Source of the DNA: Acidobacteriota bacterium
GTDB taxonomy: Bacteria; Acidobacteriota; Polarisedimenticolia; Polarisedimenticolales; Polarisedimenticolaceae
NCBI GenBank assembly: GCA_029861955.1
Contig: JAOTYK010000006.1
Location: 84,408-148,407 of the forward strand
Reading direction: 5' to 3'
Length of the DNA stretch: 64,000 nt
Positions 51,091 through 60,522 of the stretch are shown one piece after another (position 1 is the first letter of the stretch; the number at the start of each line of letters is the position of its first letter). The notes below the pieces were generated by a model. The model saw only the letters and a list, made by a program, of their open reading frames with translations. It did not search any database and had not been told where the DNA came from. The position numbers were made by a program, and so were the translations under genes.

Positions 51091-54000
51091 TTACTGGCAG
51101 ACACCCACGGACTGGGATGCACAGAGGCCGGAACCGACCTGCCGCTCCGCACCCTGGCTGTCCCGACCGTACGAGCCCTCTCGTAATGCGTTTCTCGGCA
51201 CGACGAGGTAGTAGACGTTGCCTGCCGCTGTTGCCACCGTCTCGGACGTGAGGCCGCCGGTCGAACACTGGATCGACGAGTGGTCGTCGAAGAGGCCGCC
51301 AAGAGTTCCCGCATAGATGGCGTAATCGTCGTCGTTCGCACCGCACGACGCCGTCCAATCCAACTGGATCATGCCCCCCGACGGATTGACCATGAGCCCG
51401 ACGACGTCACCTGCGGACGCGCTGACCGTCGTGTTGAAAAGCATCTCGTCGTCGCTATCGACGTCGCCATCGCGGTCCGTGTCGGAGATCGAGCACGGGT
51501 CGTCCGGCGTGAAGAACACTCCCGGGCCCGTGAAACAGCCCTGGAACCCGACGTGATCGTCCAGATCCACGTCGTTGTCTCCGTCGTGGTCGAACTCGAC
51601 CCGTCCAAGTGAATCGAGGAAGGCGATCAACGCATCCTGATCGCTCAGGCTGAGCGCATTGAATGCCGCCGTCGACGTCGAGCCCTCGGAGCCCAGCGAG
51701 TCGTGAAGTGCGATCGCGTCGCGGGTTCGACTCTCGTGCGTCCCGCCGGCCACGCGACCGTCGTGCCAGATCGGATCGCGAGTACGGAAACCCCAGAGCG
51801 GAGGCGTGCGGATCTCTCTCTGCCCGCCATCACCCTGCTTGATGAAGTCTGCGTTCTGGCCCATGTCGTGCAGCAGGAAATCGGAGTACGGTCGAATGAC
51901 CTTGGCGCGGAGCGCATCTTCCAGCGCCATATCATCACGCGTGACGAAGCCCGGCGTATGGCACGACGCACACGACACCGAGTTGAAGATCGCTTCGCCG
52001 GTCATTCCGTTTCGTGGGGTCTGCGGGGGTGGCGCGAGGAAACGCTGGAAGTCCGTGACGCGATCGATGAAGTCGAAACCCTCGCCATCGGGCCCGTCTT
52101 CCGGATCCGGGACCGAATCGCAGGACGCAAGCAAAACAAGATCGCCGTTCGGGGCGTTCTCGGTGGGAACCAGTCGATTGGTCAGCCCCATCTCGTTAAG
52201 CGACGCGTCACCCGAAAAGGTCAGCAGAGTCGGCACCTGGGCCTTCCAGCCGAAACGCCCCACGCGAGGTACGCCGGGCGCCTCCAACGCCTCGACGATG
52301 TGTGCGCGGCCGCTGACACCAGGAGGTGGCAACGTCTCGCCGGCCTGAATGTCTGCATCGTCAATGGACTCCACGAGACCGAAACCGAGAATCGTGGGTG
52401 TGACCCGGTTGGCCGTGACGTTGGCCTGAGCCGGAATCGTCTCGGCGCAGGGAGTCGAGATCGTCGAATGCTGCAGCAAAGAGCCGCCGAGATCCGCGAG
52501 CGGATCGAATCCGCCGGCCTTCGGGTCGTCAAACCCGAATCGGGTAACCACGATGGAACCAGAACCACCGATCGGGTTGCTGTGACAGCTTGCGCAACTG
52601 TCCTGGTTGAAGATCGGGCCGAGTCCCTGGGCGGCACTCAGACCCGTGTTGAACAGCGTCTTACCGGCTTCAAATCGGAGTAGCTGATCCGGTAAGAGTC
52701 CGTGCACCGGATCCCCGTTTCGAGGTTGAAGCGTGATGTTGCCGACACACGTGTCGCCGGACTCGTCGCAGGTCTGCCCCGGACAGGCGTCCGCGGGCGG
52801 GCTACAGGTCCCGCCGTCGCAGGTCTCTGCGCCGTTGCAGAAGTTGCCATCGTCACAGTCTCCGTCGAGGGTGCAGGCGACGCAGCTGTCCAGGTTGTCA
52901 TCGCACTGGCTGCTGGGGCAGGGGAGGGTGCCGGGCAGGCAGACGTTGGCGGAGCATGTCTCCGGCCCGTTGCAGAAATCGCCATCGTCGCAGTCGGCGT
53001 CGACGAAACAATCCTGGCAAGAATCGGTCCCCTCGTCGCACACCTGGCCGGGACACGGGGACGTTCCGGGGTCACAGATCCCGGCATTACAGGTCTCCGT
53101 ACCGTTACAGAAATTGCCGTCGTTGCAATCGGCCGAGATGACGCACTGCGTGCAGGTGAACGATTCGACGAGAAACCCATCGACGCCACCCTCGGTAATC
53201 GAATCGTTGGGGAAGTCGGCGATTCGGAATCGCATGTTGATCGTCGAGTCGGCCGGTACGTAGTCCTCGACTCGGAACTTGGTCCGTGTCCATTGGTTCT
53301 GATCGGCGCCGGCGATCTCGACGGTCTGCCAGTCAACGCCGTTGTCGGAGATGGCTATCTCCATCCAGTCCTGTGTTCCACCTTCACTGAATGCCCAACG
53401 ATCGTAAGAGATCCACGCGCTGAGCCCTGTCAGGTCGATCGAGGGGCTGATCAGATCCGTCGGGCCGCCGTCGAGATCGAAGAGTTCCGCGTCACCGCCG
53501 GCGGGGCTGTTTCGCGTGACCATCGCCTGAACGCCGTTGTCTTCCGAGTCCTCGCCGGGTGCGGCCTGTTGTCCACTTCCGGTGATCGTCGACCCGGGGA
53601 CTGCCTGTTCCCAGACACCCGCAAGGACCAGGCGGTTCTTGACGGTCCACGCCGACACGTCTCCCTCGAAACCTTCGGCGAGCACCGTCTGGGTCCCAAA
53701 TGCGCTGATCGCCTCGAATGCCGTCCCGGGAGCGTCCTCGGGGAACTTGAACAGACCACCACCCGACAGAGAGGCCGAGAAGTAGAAATCCATCGTCTGA
53801 AGACAGGTGGATGACGGCAGCGTTCCTTCGTAGATGTCGTTACCCAGCGCCGTCAACGGCGACTCGACATAAGGCCCCCCGTCGATGGAGACGAACAGCT
53901 TCTCGCTGCCGGGAGCGATCGTGTCGCCCGACGGCACCGCCTCGACCTGAACGGCCGTCGGGGTGCCGGGGTTGATCAGTTCCGGGAGGGGCGACGGCAG

Positions 54001-55482
54001 GTCGTAGGTGATCTTGAACAGACCCTGATTCATCCAGACCTGGGTGCCGACGCAGCGGCCGATTACCAGATCGTCCCAGCCGTTGCCGTCGATGTCGAAG
54101 ATCGCGACGTCGTGGACACCGGTCAACTGGTCGGCGGGGATACTGGCGATCAGGCAGCTGGCCGGGTTGGAACCATTGGAGCAACCGCTCCCGCCCGTCT
54201 CTTCGAGTAGGCTCGGGAAATCTCCCGGAATGCCGCCCTGATTATGGTAGATATGCAGGCGGCGACTACAGCCCGCCTCGTCGACGTCGACATCCGCGAT
54301 AAGTACGTCGCTCCAGCCGTCCTGGTCGAGATCCGTGATGATGCTGTTGCTACCGAACCCGTCATCCCCGGTGCCCTGGAACTGGAACGTGCTGTCGGTG
54401 AACTGCGCGCGCCCGGCCCCCCCGTTACCCAGGTTGATCAGATAGCGGTCGGCGCCGTCATCCGTGATGACCATGTCGAGCATGCCATCGTTATTTAGGT
54501 CGCCGACGGATACGAAGTACGGCGCGTTCTGGTTGACGACCTCGTGGTTGTCGAAGAACCCCTCATTGGAGGGCGAGTTGTAAGCCACGCCGACATACTG
54601 CGGGGCATTGAGAGCAGTCTGTTTGACGATGTCGTTGAACCCGTCGCCGTTGATATCGATGATGGCCGCGGCCGCTCCGAACGCGGTGACCTCGAAGGCC
54701 GTGTCGGTGCCACCGGGGATCTCGATAAGGCCGGAGAGGCGTGCCTGAGTCTCGTCGATGTACTCGATGCCGTTGTTGTTGATCAGGAGTCGATCGTTGA
54801 AATCGGCGCCGGGCGGCTGTTCGTTGCCACCAGCACCGCTGCTGTCGTAGTCGCCGAACCAGAGATCCGGCCGCTGGTCACCGCTGACGTCACCGACAGC
54901 GATGGAGCAGAACCGTGGGTTGAACCCCGATTGACCGGTGTAACTCAGCAGCGTGGGGATCCACGCATCTTCGTAGCGGATGCCGAGCCAGTTGCCGCCG
55001 CCATCTTCGCCCTGGTTGATATAGATCCGTGGATGGCCGATATGTTTGGGGTCGCCGTCGCTGATGGTGACGGCGGTCACCACGTCGAGCCACGTATCGC
55101 CGTCGACATCGACCAGCTTGACGTCGCGATCGTTGGTCGCGGTCATGAATCCGTTGTCGCCAGGGACACTCGAGGAGACGGCAAGGGCCGCCGTGAAGTC
55201 CGTGAGGACTCCACTCTCGTTCAACAACAGGACGTTCGTCTTCTTGCCCGCGGACGTGAACGGCTGTTTGCGAACGACCACGAGGTCGATGTCCCCATCC
55301 TTATCGATATCACCCCATGCGTAGTCCTTCTCCTCGACGTCGTTGAGAAGTGTCGCCGCCGGACCTGAGAGCCTGGAGACGGTCTCCTCGGTGAATTCGA
55401 TCCACTGCGCGAAGACCGGACCGGAGAACAGGCTGATGAAAAGGAACAGTCCTACGACCGACAATCTGGTTGAACGCGTCAC
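51091..55482 (-). CDS. Very large secreted mosaic: FG-GAP repeats, Cys-rich repeats, di-heme domain, dockerin-like tail
   Basis: A 1463-residue protein with a signal peptide (SVVGLFLFISLFSGPVFAQ). Residues about 25-480 contain seven FG-GAP/VCBS repeats (DIDKDGDIDLVVV, DVSGDQRPDLWFGD, DLDQDGWSDVLIAD). Residues about 480-770 are beta-rich, possibly adhesion-type. Three Cys-rich repeats of the pattern DCDDGxFCNGxETC follow. A di-heme oxidoreductase-like region with two CxxCH sites comes next (CASCHSNP and CASCHTPG). Near the C-terminus is a dockerin-like EF-hand pair (DHDGDNDVDLDDH, DTDRDGDVDSDDE). The last 90 residues resemble the tail of the sugar dehydrogenase. GTG 55482 has AGGAGGGG just upstream and a plausible promoter behind it. 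The likely role is a cell-surface redox or adhesion protein. Confidence 0.85.
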   Translation of the reverse strand: MTRSTRLSVVGLFLFISLFSGPVFAQWIEFTEETVSRLSGPAATLLNDVEEKDYAWGDIDKDGDIDLVVVRKQPFTSAGKKTNVLLLNESGVLTDFTAALAVSSSVPGDNGFMTATNDRDVKLVDVDGDTWLDVVTAVTISDGDPKHIGHPRIYINQGEDGGGNWLGIRYEDAWIPTLLSYTGQSGFNPRFCSIAVGDVSGDQRPDLWFGDYDSSGAGGNEQPPGADFNDRLLINNNGIEYIDETQARLSGLIEIPGGTDTAFEVTAFGAAAAIIDINGDGFNDIVKQTALNAPQYVGVAYNSPSNEGFFDNHEVVNQNAPYFVSVGDLNNDGMLDMVITDDGADRYLINLGNGGAGRAQFTDSTFQFQGTGDDGFGSNSIITDLDQDGWSDVLIADVDVDEAGCSRRLHIYHNQGGIPGDFPSLLEETGGSGCSNGSNPASCLIASIPADQLTGVHDVAIFDIDGNGWDDLVIGRCVGTQVWMNQGLFKITYDLPSPLPELINPGTPTAVQVEAVPSGDTIAPGSEKLFVSIDGGPYVESPLTALGNDIYEGTLPSSTCLQTMDFYFSASLSGGGLFKFPEDAPGTAFEAISAFGTQTVLAEGFEGDVSAWTVKNRLVLAGVWEQAVPGSTITGSGQQAAPGEDSEDNGVQAMVTRNSPAGGDAELFDLDGGPTDLISPSIDLTGLSAWISYDRWAFSEGGTQDWMEIAISDNGVDWQTVEIAGADQNQWTRTKFRVEDYVPADSTINMRFRIADFPNDSITEGGVDGFLVESFTCTQCVISADCNDGNFCNGTETCNAGICDPGTSPCPGQVCDEGTDSCQDCFVDADCDDGDFCNGPETCSANVCLPGTLPCPSSQCDDNLDSCVACTLDGDCDDGNFCNGAETCDGGTCSPPADACPGQTCDESGDTCVGNITLQPRNGDPVHGLLPDQLLRFEAGKTLFNTGLSAAQGLGPIFNQDSCASCHSNPIGGSGSIVVTRFGFDDPKAGGFDPLADLGGSLLQHSTISTPCAETIPAQANVTANRVTPTILGFGLVESIDDADIQAGETLPPPGVSGRAHIVEALEAPGVPRVGRFGWKAQVPTLLTFSGDASLNEMGLTNRLVPTENAPNGDLVLLASCDSVPDPEDGPDGEGFDFIDRVTDFQRFLAPPPQTPRNGMTGEAIFNSVSCASCHTPGFVTRDDMALEDALRAKVIRPYSDFLLHDMGQNADFIKQGDGGQREIRTPPLWGFRTRDPIWHDGRVAGGTHESRTRDAIALHDSLGSEGSTSTAAFNALSLSDQDALIAFLDSLGRVEFDHDGDNDVDLDDHVGFQGCFTGPGVFFTPDDPCSISDTDRDGDVDSDDEMLFNTTVSASAGDVVGLMVNPSGGMIQLDWTASCGANDDDYAIYAGTLGGLFDDHSSIQCSTGGLTSETVATAAGNVYYLVVPRNALREGSYGRDSQGAERQVGSGLCASQSVGVCQ
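52745..53155 (-). repeat. Three Cys-rich protein repeats encoded in tandem
   Basis: Within the large mosaic gene, three units of about 47 codons share the core DCxDGxFCNGxETCxxxxC with eight or so Cys each and a CPGQxCD spacer. At the DNA level they are clearly alike but diverged, so this is an old duplication rather than a recent repeat. The units fit small disulfide-rich folds that work as spacers outside the cell. Confidence 0.7.
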
Positions 55483-55506
55483 TTGCCCCTCCTGCAGGTA
55501 GCCACT

Positions 55507-55535
55507 CTTGTACTTAAGCGCGTTGCTCCGCACAA
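55507..55535 (-). promoter_or_regulatory. Candidate promoter of the large mosaic gene
   Basis: On the minus strand TTGTGC (55535-55530), a 17-nt spacer and TACAAG (55512-55507) lie about 25 bases before the GTG at 55482. Each box matches consensus at about four of six positions. Confidence 0.35.
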
Positions 55536-55595
55536 CCGGATTCTGGTGGCGGCGTTTCGCGAAAGTGAGAAACGAGCGCTTTTCGGGCAAAGGAC

Positions 55596-58535
55596 TCAGG
55601 GTCGATCGGATCGTTCAAGATAAAACTCGGCGTCATCCTGGCGACCGCGCTTTTTCAGTAACCGGCCCAACTCACCCAGGTTTCGTGGAGATCCGTAGTA
55701 CCACCGTCCGGGGTAGAGGCTTCGCCTGGACGGAGACTGTGCGGGGTCCAGAGCGCCTCCGGCATCAGACAGAAATCTGGAGGGAATGATCGCGCCGAAG
55801 TACAGGATCTGCAGTCGACCTTCGGCATCGATGAGCAAGTTCGCGGGAATCGGTAACTCGTCGGCCCGACCGGTCACGTGCTGAATCAGGGTCTCGAGGG
55901 TCACGAGGGCGTCCGGATCAAGAAAAACCGCAGCCGCCATTGCCGAACGCCCCGCGACCTCGTGTTGGCGACGGTACCAATCCGTCGCAGCGTCACGATC
56001 TTCCGGTGGATCGAGCGAGACGGGGCTCCAGTGAATCGATGCCGCGTTCAACTCCGTTGATGCCGCGGCGAAGGACCGCACCTCTTCCGCACAGGGGAGG
56101 CACCAATGCGCCCAGAGGTTGACCAATGTCGCGGTCCCGGTCTTCACGCGAAGCTCGCGTAGGAGTGGAGGCGGCAGCGGCAGCGGTGTCTTCAGCAAGA
56201 TGCGGGTCATTGGCTGAGGACGGTCCTGGCGCTCTCGTACGCTCAAGCGGGGTGTAGGTCGTTCAATCGACGTCCCGCGACCCTCTCCCTCTACCACACG
56301 ATAGCGACCGTTCACGGCCATCGGTTCGATCGTTTCCCGCGCTCCACCCGGCCACTGAATCGTCAGACCGTCGATCGATGTCGCTTCACCGAGACCGAAG
56401 TGGATCGTTGACGAGGACTGCGACAGGTAGCCGTCCCCGGCGGTCACCTGTCGAACACGACGCCTCCCATCGGCTAGCAGTTCGACCATGGCACCGATGG
56501 CATCGCGGTTTGAGCGGACTCCGACGAGCTTTAGCGACAGGAAAGCGTGGTCGGTCTCGAGCCTGTTCTCCATGAACCGTAGTTGTGGACCCGTCCGATT
56601 CTTGATCCACAGGTCCATCCGACCGTCGTCGTTCCAGTCGACCCGGGCAGCCGCCCGCCCGTCATCCGAAAAATCGAGTCCGCTGACGCCGGCGACATCG
56701 ACGAACCGACCGTGTCCGAGGTTGAGGAGTGCGCCGTTGCGTTCGTTGCCGCTCCAGGACGAACCATCACGCAGAGCGTGAGCCAGCGCCGCCCAACCCT
56801 CAACGTACTCGCCAGCGGAGGCATGCTGAAGATCGGTGATCGGAGGTTGCGACGCGACCCGCCGCCAGAAGTAAGTTCACAAGTCGTCGTCGAGGGCGCC
56901 GCTGACGAATCCATTGGGTAGCACCAGGTCATCCTGGGAATCGTTATCCCAATCGACGAAGATGCCGCCCCAACCCCACCGCCCCATGCGAACGCCGGCT
57001 TGATCTCCACGTTCGACAAATCCGGACGCGTCGTTGACGAACAACGAGTTCCCCAGGCTGTACCCGCGAATCGCCGATCGTTGGGACGCGTCGACGTCCG
57101 TCTGGAACTCGGGCTGATACGCAATCCTGCGTCCCGCAGCCGAGTACATGTTGGTGACGTAGAGGTCGAGATCGCCGTCCGCGTCGAAGTCGGACCATGA
57201 GGCACCCATGCCGGCGGCCTGATCCTCGATCCCCATGCTGGCCGCCACATCCGTGAACCGACCGCCGTCATTGAGATAGAGATTGTTGCGGCCGAAATCA
57301 TTGGCGACGTAGAGATCGGCATCGCCGTCGTTATCGTAATCCGCCCACGCGCCAACCAGGCTGAATCGGCGGTTGTTCTGGTCCAGCCCGACGGCAATCG
57401 TGACGTCCGCGAATCGGTCATCCCCCTCGTTGCGCATCAGGTGGTTGCTGGGACCGTTGTTGGCATCGTGAAACGGCAACGGGATGCTGACGCCGTAGTC
57501 CTGCTCGATGTAACGCACCCCGTACAGATCCAGATCGCCGTCTCCGTCGAAATCGGCTGCCGAGAGACCGTAGAACGGCGCGGAGGTGGGGGCCTTCATG
57601 CGGACGAAGTTCTCGAAGCGAGCGGCGCCGTCATTCTTTGCGAGGACGATCGTGTTGCCGACCGCGGTCACAAGATCGCGATCGCCGTCGTTGTCGGTAT
57701 CGACGATGAGGACACCTTTCGTATCGTCGAGCCAGGCGACCCCGGCGTCGTCGGCGCGATCGACAACCGTTCCATCCGGCTGGCGGATTAGGAGACGATT
57801 GGGAAGGCCGGTTCCCATGGCGACGTAGACGTCCTCGAGCCCATCGCCGTTCAGATCCCCGATAGCGATCCCCTGATGACCCATCAGGTGGGGCTCGCCC
57901 AGGTTGTCGATCCGGCCGAACCAGTATTCGGATCCCAGCGCGATGTCCGGTGCGTCGACGAGATCACCCATCACCGACGCCGTGCGATCGACGAATGCCG
58001 TTCCCCGGGTGGTCACCCGCTCTGTCGACTGACGGGTAATCCGCGAGATCCTCCAGGCACGGTCCTCGACATCCTTGGAGGGCCGCTGCCACCCGACCTG
58101 CCAGTGGGACACCTCGTAGAGAAGCGTCTTGCCGGATTGTCCAGAGACCTCGACACGGATCAGCGTAGTGATGTTTCTGGAATCGTGGCGATCGAAACTG
58201 ATCGGCTTGAGCGAGACTGCCCCGCTGTGCGTGGACGTCCATTTCCTGAGTGCCGTCGTCGCCTTCAGGCGCGGGGCTTGCTCGTGAGGCTTGCCGAAGG
58301 TAGTGAGGAAGGACCCATGGCGCCGTGACAGACCGTTGGCGGTCAGATCCGTCGACATCGCCTTTTGAGTAAAGATGGTCGGCGGCTTGTTGAGACCTCC
58401 AGCCGAGGTCCACTCGGCCAGAAGACCCAGCGGTGCCGAGATCGATTCCTCGATGTCGGCCTGGCCCGATGCGCACGGGACCCCCACGCAGATCAGGGCG
58501 ATCACGAAGCAGCGAGCTGAACAGCGTCGTGTCAT
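55596..58535 (-). CDS. CRTAC1-UnbV-thioredoxin fusion with one in-frame UGA (candidate selenoprotein)
   Basis: A 980-codon frame from ATG 58535, interrupted only by UGA at codon 553 (56879-56877). Residues 1-24 are a signal peptide (CFVIALICVGVPCASG). Residues about 220-640 are FG-GAP repeats (DLNGDGLEDVYVAMG, DTDNDGDRDLVTAVG, DYDNDGDADLYVANDFG, DFDADGDLDLYVTN, DWDNDSQDDLVLPNG). Repeats resume after the UGA (DWNDDGRMDLWIKN). A UnbV domain (about 655-740: GVRSNRDAIGAMVEL, IQWPGGARETIEP) and a TlpA-like thioredoxin domain with C812-x-x-C815 (WAHWCLPCAEE) follow. The two halves are in the same frame, with no restart codon for 86 codons after the UGA. Selenocysteine readthrough is therefore more likely than two proteins. 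A recent nonsense mutation or sequencing error cannot be excluded. The start has no strong ribosome site. Confidence 0.75.
56849..56879 (-). promoter_or_regulatory. UGA plus SECIS-like stem-loop (candidate selenocysteine insertion site)
   Basis: The UGA is 56879-56877. After 17 nt comes the apical loop GGU (56859-56857). It is closed by GCG/CGC, a 2-nt bulge (GU) and a second GCG/CGC stem (56865-56863 with 56851-56849). Bacterial SECIS elements sit just after the UGA. The E. coli fdhF element also has 17 nt between UGA and a loop that contains GGU. The similarity was judged by eye; no folding or covariance search was run. Confidence 0.5.
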
Positions 58536-58571
58536 CGCCGCGAAGGATACTCCGGAGTTGGGGAACCCACC

Positions 58572-58577
58572 TATAAT
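58572..58577 (+). promoter_or_regulatory. Perfect -10 box TATAAT before the sulfatase-like gene
   Basis: TATAAT lies 23 bases before ATG 58601, in a 65-base gap between divergent genes. The -35 region (ACTCCG at 17-bp spacing) is poor. Confidence 0.4.
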
Positions 58578-58600
58578 GCGTCGATTCGTGGAGACCGGGT

Positions 58601-59962
58601 ATGCGAGTGAGATCGGCAGTCCTGTGGCTCGGTGCAATCCTGGCGATCCTGGCGGCGGCGGAATGTCGACCCGCATCGAGTCCACCACGCAACCTGATCG
58701 TGATCTCCATCGACACCCTGCGGGCGGACGCGCTCGGCTGCTACGGGAACGAACGGGAGACCTCGCCCGGGATCGACCGCATCGCGGCTAACGGCGTCCT
58801 GTTCGAGGACGCGTCGGCGACATCACCGTGGACCAAGCCATCGCATGCATCCCTGCTGACCGGGCTGTACCCCCGTCGGCATGGCGCGCGCTCGATGGAG
58901 GCCGTCATGGCGACGGACGCCGTGCACCTCGCGTCGTGGCTTGCGGAACGAGGGTTTCAGACTGCCGCCGTGGTGAACTCCCGATACCTGACGTCCCACG
59001 GCCTCGAGAACGGGTTCATCGATTTCACCTCCATCGACTACATCCAGGGGCAGCGTCACGGCTCTCCCGTCACCGGCGCGGCGATCGACTGGCTTAAGAA
59101 CCGAGATGCGACACGCCGGTTCTTCCTGCTGGTCCACTACATGGATGTCCATAGCGACTACGCGTCGCTCGCGGAGTACGAGCAGCGATTTGTCGAGCCC
59201 TACGACGGTCCGTTCACAGGCTCGACCCGGGAACTCTATCGAGTCGCGGAGGGCGATCTGCGCCCCGACCCATCGGATATCCGTCACCTGCGCAATCTCT
59301 ACGACGCCGGCGTACGACAGATCGACGACCGGATCGAGCAACTGCTTGGCTTCCTGAAAGGGGAGGGGCTGCTGGAAGACAGCCTGCTGGTGATCACCTC
59401 GGATCACGGTGAGGAGTTCATGGAGCACGGTGGCGTGCTTCATGGCTTCTCCCAACATCAGGAGGTCATCAGGATCCCGCTGATCTTCCACGGGCCGGGT
59501 ATTCCCGAGGACGTGCGAGTCTCGACACCGGCATCGCTGGTCGATGTGCTCTCCACCAGTTTGACCGCCCTCGATGTCGAGTCGCCGGACGACGTGGATG
59601 GTGCGCCCTTGCAGGAAACGTGGAGTCGGGACGGGACGGTGGCGGATCGCTTCCTCTATGCAGAGGCGGACATCTCCTTCCCACCTCCCGGACGCGGCGC
59701 GGCGCCGCTGGGCCCCCATCGGGCGGTCCGCAACGATCGTTACCGACTGCACTATCAAACCGACACTCAGACGACCCGGCTCTTCGATCTTGCGAACGAT
59801 CCGGGGGAGCAGATTGACGTCGCGGCGCAATTCCCGGGCATAACGGAGACACTGCGGGATCGGCTCCTGATGTGGCTCGACGCGAGTATCACGACCCCGG
59901 AGCGTGCATTGACGGACGAGGAACTCGATCGCTTGCGATCTCTCGGTTACGTCGGACAATAG
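58601..59962 (+). CDS. Sulfatase-like lipoprotein of the alkaline phosphatase superfamily, Thr at the nucleophile site
   Basis: A 453-residue lipoprotein (lipobox LAAAEC). The family fold is clear: metal Asp residues in VISIDTLRADALGCYGN, the nucleophile region SPWTKPSHASLLTGLYPRR, and the metal pair ITSDHGEEFMEHG. In formylglycine sulfatases the motif is C/S-x-P-S-R. Here Thr78 replaces the Cys/Ser and His replaces the Arg. Formylglycine cannot form, so the enzyme is more likely a phosphodiesterase or phosphotransferase than a sulfatase. GGAGACCGGGT precedes the ATG. It heads a three-gene unit with the redoxin and cytochrome proteins. Confidence 0.85.
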   Translation: MRVRSAVLWLGAILAILAAAECRPASSPPRNLIVISIDTLRADALGCYGNERETSPGIDRIAANGVLFEDASATSPWTKPSHASLLTGLYPRRHGARSMEAVMATDAVHLASWLAERGFQTAAVVNSRYLTSHGLENGFIDFTSIDYIQGQRHGSPVTGAAIDWLKNRDATRRFFLLVHYMDVHSDYASLAEYEQRFVEPYDGPFTGSTRELYRVAEGDLRPDPSDIRHLRNLYDAGVRQIDDRIEQLLGFLKGEGLLEDSLLVITSDHGEEFMEHGGVLHGFSQHQEVIRIPLIFHGPGIPEDVRVSTPASLVDVLSTSLTALDVESPDDVDGAPLQETWSRDGTVADRFLYAEADISFPPPGRGAAPLGPHRAVRNDRYRLHYQTDTQTTRLFDLANDPGEQIDVAAQFPGITETLRDRLLMWLDASITTPERALTDEELDRLRSLGYVGQ

Positions 59963-59967
59963 GCTCG

Positions 59968-60522
59968 ATGAAGTCGTCAATTCCATGGGTCGGGCTGGCG
60001 TTGATCTGGGTCGCATGCGCGGCACCCATCACAATCGTCACGGATCTAGAAGGAAACGACGTCGATCCGATCGGATCGGAGAGCGTGACGGTTCTGATTT
60101 TCACGCGTACGGATTGCCCGATCTCGAACCGTTATGCGCCGGAGATCGAGAGGATTCACAGAGAGTTCGCCGATCAGGGGGTCGACCTCTGGTTGGTCTA
60201 CGTCGATCCCGATGAGACGCCGGTGGAGATCCGCCAACACCTCGCCGAGTACAGCTACGGCCTTCCGGCGTTGCGGGACCCTGATCACGTGCTCGTCGCC
60301 CGGACCGGGGCGGAGATCACTCCCGAGGTCGCCGTCTTCAACGAACGGCAGGAGATGGTCTATCGAGGTCGCATCGACGATCGATTCGTAGACTTTGGTA
60401 AGACGCGGGCGGAGGCGACGCAGCATGACCTGCGGGAAACACTTCAGGCCCTCGTCGACGATCGCGAGGTCACGCTACGAACCACGTCTGCCGTCGGATG
60501 CATCATCTCGGATCTCGAGTGA
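59968..60522 (+). CDS. Redoxin-like lipoprotein (thioredoxin fold)
   Basis: A 184-residue lipoprotein (lipobox LIWVAC). It has a thioredoxin/AhpC-type fold with FTRTDCPISNRYAPEI, where a single Cys50 replaces the usual CxxC. It is followed by LWLVYVDPDETPVEIRQH and ITPEVAVFNERQEMVYRGRI. Family members often precede or are fused to cytochrome and copper monooxygenase proteins; here the next gene is such a protein, starting at an overlapping GTGA. The frame is open from 59872, but ATG 59968, 6 bases after the sulfatase-like stop, gives the lipoprotein signal. Confidence 0.8.
   Translation: MKSSIPWVGLALIWVACAAPITIVTDLEGNDVDPIGSESVTVLIFTRTDCPISNRYAPEIERIHREFADQGVDLWLVYVDPDETPVEIRQHLAEYSYGLPALRDPDHVLVARTGAEITPEVAVFNERQEMVYRGRIDDRFVDFGKTRAEATQHDLRETLQALVDDREVTLRTTSAVGCIISDLE

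Noticed and set aside
52745..53155. CRISPR-like periodic sequence
   Set aside because: The period comes from three Cys-rich protein repeats in an open frame, and the copies are diverged throughout.
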